From: Dendrocalamus latiflorus
Lineage: Eukaryota; Streptophyta; Magnoliopsida; Poales; Poaceae
Assembly (NCBI GenBank): GCA_017311315.1
Contig: CM029669.1
Span: 11,212,390-11,276,389, forward strand
Reading direction: 5' to 3'
DNA length: 64,000 bases
Under the pieces are notes generated by a model. It was not told where the DNA came from. It did no database searches and saw only the letters and a program-made list of their open reading frames with translations. This document shows, piece by piece, positions 60,320 to 64,000 of this stretch. Position 1 is the stretch's first letter, and each line of letters opens with the position of its first letter. The position numbers and the translations under genes are program-made.

Positions 60320-61052
60320 GTCGTCATTTGCTTATCATAGGTCATATGAGCCGTTGAAGCTAGGAAATCGAGACTTATTTTTCCTAGTTCATTTTAGCCT
60401 AGACTTCTTCTTGGCTTCTCCGTGGCCCGGCTTTGAAGCCTATGCATTTGACCAGAAAAACGATTTTAAAGCCCAAAAATCTGGCTTCAAAGCCAAGCCA
60501 AGCCCAAAACCCTGGCTTCAAAGCCAGGCCAAACACTACCTAATAATGTAGCAATTCGTTGACAGTACCACCTTTTTATTGAATGAATAAATAGTGGTAC
60601 AACTATAGCACCTGGCTCTTTGATCAACCAATTTACTCGATTTAGTTCACAAAAACAAATCATTTTCGACATCACACGATCTCTAAAATACAATTTTGAT
60701 AACTAATTATTGTAATATTTTTTGTAAAATGCAACAAAATTAGAATATTATGAAAATATTTTTCGAGACGATCTATACATATGATTTTCATGTATCTAGT
60801 CTAAATATATTAAAAGATATTAATAGTTAAAGTTTTTAAAATTTGACTATATATATTTCAAAAGGACTTTTGTTTGGAGGGGGGAGGGGGGTAATAGTTA
60901 TGCAGCATAGAATGCAATTTTCTATGTTTTCTTCGCTAATAAGTAGAGGTTCAACTTGAACAAAGAATAAGAGGAAAAAAATCACCTAGAAATACCAACC
61001 TTTCTGTGTGTGCACAAAAGTACTGGTTCGTTGTTTTGGTTGGTACTTCGGT
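60320..61052. other. Non-coding region with GGCTTCAAAGCC palindromes
   Basis: GGCTTTGAAGCC and GGCTTCAAAGCC occur several times at 60430-60530 with AGCCAAGCC spacers, suggesting a foldback element. No target duplication is evident. The remainder is AT-rich with nothing recognisable. Confidence 0.4.
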
Positions 61053-61055
61053 TTA

Positions 61056-61338
61056 GGGCATCTCCAATGGTCTGAGTCAGCTAGCTATATGCATGTACAC
61101 ATCAGCATATATCCTATGTGGAGGAAAGAGAGTATGCAAAAAAAAATCGAGCCAGCTCTTCCTTAAGCACTAGTCTATAACGCCAAACGAGGCAGCCTCT
61201 ATAAATTCTGTGTGTGCATGTAAGCATCAAATAGCTATCCTTATAGATAGTTCTTTAGAATGCTAGCTTTAGTGTGTACTATATAAATGATGTGGAAGCC
61301 TTATAGTTAGTTGCTAGCTATAACCATTGGAGATGCCC
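61056..61338. mobile_element. Tourist-like (PIF/Harbinger) MITE
   Basis: The termini GGGCATCTCCAATGGT and ACCATTGGAGATGCCC are perfect inverted repeats, flanked by the trinucleotide TTA on both sides (61053-61055 and 61339-61341). It is 283 bp with no ORF. Both the end sequence and the target are diagnostic of Tourist elements. Confidence 0.92.
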
Positions 61339-61495
61339 TTACGGGTACGGAGGAACATGAGGACTAGAGAAAAGGGGTGTTTCTTGGGATTAACGGTGCT
61401 ATATCACGTGCATAAATTCTGGAGACAGAGGTAATGATTACGATTATCTTTAGCAATTTTAATGTGGTAATACAAATATTGAAACTTTTAATTTA

Positions 61496-61692
61496 GGGGG
61501 TGTTTGGGACTGCTCCACAAACTCCACCGTGGAGCAGCTCCACAAAAAACTGGAGTTTGTGAAGTACCTCTTTAGGTGCTCTCACAACTCCACCTTTTTT
61601 CCTCGAACAGGGTGCGTGGAGCTGAAACCGTTTGGCTAAAAAACGTGGAGCGGAGCTGAAAAATGTGGAGCGGAGCAGTCCCAAACACCCCC
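61496..61692. mobile_element. Small MITE with GGGGGTGTTTGGGACTGCTCC ends
   Basis: The left end GGGGGTGTTTGGGACTGCTC is mirrored on the right by GAGCAGTCCCAAACACCCCC. TTA flanks both sides (61493-61495 and 61693-61695), which favours PIF/Harbinger. It is 197 bp; the interior carries repeated GTGGAG motifs that extend the stem. Confidence 0.88.
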
Positions 61693-61749
61693 TTAGATTG
61701 TGGTTTCGTTGATCGAATTATTCTAGTCGTACAACACTGCACTCTCTAA

Positions 61750-63240
61750 TCACATAATAAAAACAGCCATACAACAGTATAAGTACCTGACCAGCCACTG
61801 CGTCATCTTTCCCACCCAGTTCGTCCTGGTACCACCTCTACTACCATGCCTACGAAATGTACCACTACAATTAGAAGGTATCGTAACAGAGCTCGAAAAA
61901 AATAAAGAAACATGTGTTGTGTGTAACTCACGTATAGATCGAGTCAGGCACCTGACGCCCGATAGGGATAGGAACAACCTGGCGAAATTCGAACTACCGC
62001 ATCAACCTATGCACCGTGTAGTCCTTGACGAACACGTCGAATACGAGCTTCTTCCGCGCCAGCCAGTACGCCTGGTCGCACCAACACAGTGAGGACAGCC
62101 CGGCAGAAGCACAGTTTGCCATCTCCTGAGCTGAATACGGCTCCCATCGCATGTTGTCAATGGTGAGGCAGTCGAGCTGCTCAATGAAGTGCTCGTACAC
62201 ACATGTGACCTATAAGTGTGCAAACTATGTCTGTGAGGCAGAACAGTGGTTACAAAGGATGACCCGTAATACAAGTATAATAAAGTTCTGGGAGAGTATG
62301 TATCCATCTAGGGCATCAAAGGGACCATGTGGTTGGTCGGTCCACCACGCCCTTGTGGTACATGTCCGCGTGGTACGGACTGCTATCAAGCAGCATTGGC
62401 TGTTCGAGGGAGAAGCACTTGAATGATCACAACTACAGCAGGAGGGGGTAACCTGTGAGGAGAGAGGTCAGCCTCGTCCTGCAGCACACGTCGCACATGC
62501 TGCTGTACGTCACGGTAAATACGACTGATCCCTAGTTGATGTGCAGTTCCTCCATGTTGGCAATGGCTTTCGCGTACCCTACAAGGCGGGCGTTGATAAA
62601 GTCATCGTAGTTGATGGTAAATAGTACTTAGTTGAACAGCCATAACATGTACACCTCGAGGTGCCGCGACACCTAGTACTCGCTGCTCTCTATGTCCATC
62701 CACTCGACCTATGCACAAACAAAAAATAGCAAACCCGTCATATGGTAAGGATAATGCATCACTAAACAAGAAAAATAGATAGCACACCGTAGGGGTGGGC
62801 TATGCCTCTGTCGCACCGAGAAGATGTAGTACGCTGTCGCAGCCTCGGCCGAAAGAATCCCCTCAAACCTGCCCAACAGGTCGTCGCGCCCCTCGGTAGG
62901 TGCATCAGGTGGGGGAGGCAATGGCTCCCACAATAGGCAAGCAGAGCAGCATCGCGATGTTCTGCAGAGTGAGGGCCATCTCTCCAAATGGGAGGTGGAA
63001 GGTGTGCGTCTCGGGCCGCCATCGGTTCATTAGAGCTGTCAGTAGTGACCGATCGAACGTGAACCGTCATGACCGCTCCAGGCCTGCCTAGACCTCCCTG
63101 TCATCCTCAACCGGAGCACTATCCTCATCAGTGGCCTCCACCATTCGCGCGAGGGTAGAAGGCTGGCATGGCTCAGCCTACAAAGCACGAAGAAGTACAC
63201 AGCAGAAATAAGATAAAAAAAAGTGCCACAGTTTGCAGAC
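61750..63240 (-). pseudogene. Decayed plant mobile domain (PMD) gene
   Basis: Reading leftward from 63050, fragments in shifting frames spell the start of the plant mobile domain: NRWRPETHTFHLP, FGEMALTLQ, IAMLLCLPI, then PPDAPTEGRDDLLGRFEG. Near 62190-61995 a later block reads MRWEPYS, GLSSLCWCDQAYWLARKKLVFDV and YTVHRLMR. Family members, some annotated as serine/threonine phosphatase 7 long form homologs or MAIN-like, are often carried by transposons. Several stops and frameshifts separate the fragments, so no product is expected. Confidence 0.7.
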
Positions 63241-63257
63241 AACTTATCTCTCTAGCG

Positions 63258-64000
63258 TGGGTTGTAACATCTTGATTTTCAGAGCTTTTTTGAAGCTTTT
63301 AAAATAAAATTCATCATTTGGATTTTTTTTGGAATTAAATAAAGATTAAATAAAATGTTTATGAATTAAAAAGATTTAATATGATTAAATTAAAATTTAA
63401 CATTTGATAAAAAAATATTTTATTTGGATTTCTTGTGCTTCAAAGTTTTTCTGGAATTTTCTGGGTTTTTTCTGGATTTATTTGCTATTTTCTAGAGCAC
63501 AAATGGATTTAGTTGAATTTTTGAAAATAGAAAATCTCTTGAAACCCTTGTGGGCATAAACCCAAACCTTCTGGCCGGCCCACCTTTCCCTTTTGGCCCA
63601 TTAAACCTCAGCCATCCGATCACGAGCTGTGCCACATGTCTGCCATCCAAGCGTGGCCATTCCCAACCGCCGGAACTCACTCGAGTGGCACGTGGCGACC
63701 ACTGAAAGCCATGTCACTGTTCAACGGTGCGATCTAACCCTAGTCGTCCGATTCTTCTCTCCACCATGTGTCGTCAATTAGGGACTTCTAGCACTATTCA
63801 TCTTCGTTCCCGATCGAGACTTCAACTCCGCCACCGTCTCGACGACCGTGCCCATCTAGGCCTCTTGGCCATCTCCGAGTCAAACTTGCCGCTGTGCCGA
63901 CCCCGCCTCCTTGGCATATGCGCTTTAAAGCCATGCCACTGCCCTCGTTCTTCACACTCGCAGCTACCTCGTCGTCTTTGCCGAGCTTCGCCGACACCCT
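63258..64000 (+). mobile_element. Start of a chromovirus-type LTR, cut by the window end
   Basis: TGTAACATCTTGATTTTCAG opens an AT-rich stretch that turns GC-rich after 63550, the same layout, in opposite orientation, as the LTR that starts TGTAACATCC at 60101. No polypurine tract precedes it, so it is either a 5' LTR or a solo LTR. The rest lies beyond the window. Confidence 0.55.

Overview
This is nuclear DNA from a flowering plant, almost certainly a grass (Poaceae). The evidence is two intron-containing housekeeping genes with grass-like GC-rich first exons, Sirevirus, Tat and chromovirus LTR retrotransposons of the kind that fill cereal genomes, and typical grass MITEs. I cannot resolve the species. 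No bacterial operons, CRISPR arrays or phage genes are present.

Only two host genes look intact. The first is a ten-exon gene on + (13770-21820) for the alpha subunit of general transcription factor IIE. It has a winged-helix N-terminus, a four-cysteine zinc ribbon and an acidic C-terminus, and encodes 466 aa. The second is a six-exon gene on - (36943-33567) for an RPD3/HDA1-class histone deacetylase of 458 aa with all visible catalytic motifs. Both act in RNA polymerase II transcription or chromatin. They are about 12 kb apart with transposon debris between them, and nothing suggests they are co-regulated.

The rest is layered transposon sequence. 1-2979: repeats and a truncated old LTR. 2985-13446: a complete but dead Ty3 chromovirus (Tekay/Del-like) on -, with a perfect 5-bp target duplication, inserted about 320 bp upstream of the TFIIE-alpha start codon. 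22860-24280: AT microsatellites and foldback MITEs. 24348-26078: a short-LTR element with almost no interior. 26159-27279: a terminal-inverted-repeat element filled with a simple tandem repeat. 27290-32420: LTR fragments of at least two families. 37638-about 48099: a Tat-lineage (Retand/RIRE2-like) element with a duplicated leader and gag start, gag and protease but no reverse transcriptase, long tandem-repeat arrays, and a multi-exon antisense gene bracketed by two arrays of the same 67-bp minisatellite. 48100-54540: a 5'-truncated Sirevirus (Ty1/copia) on -. About 54545-60101: a very long chromovirus LTR with an embedded tRNA-like sequence. 60250-64000: an LTR scrap, two PIF/Harbinger MITEs, a decayed plant-mobile-domain gene, and the start of another LTR.

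I found no convincing new biochemical system. The most unusual structures are the Tat derivative with its antisense gene and TATA-rich repeat arrays, the duplicated primer-binding-site/gag leader, an extra ORF ahead of gag in the chromovirus, and a hAT MITE nested in a Mutator-like element inside a TFIIE-alpha intron.
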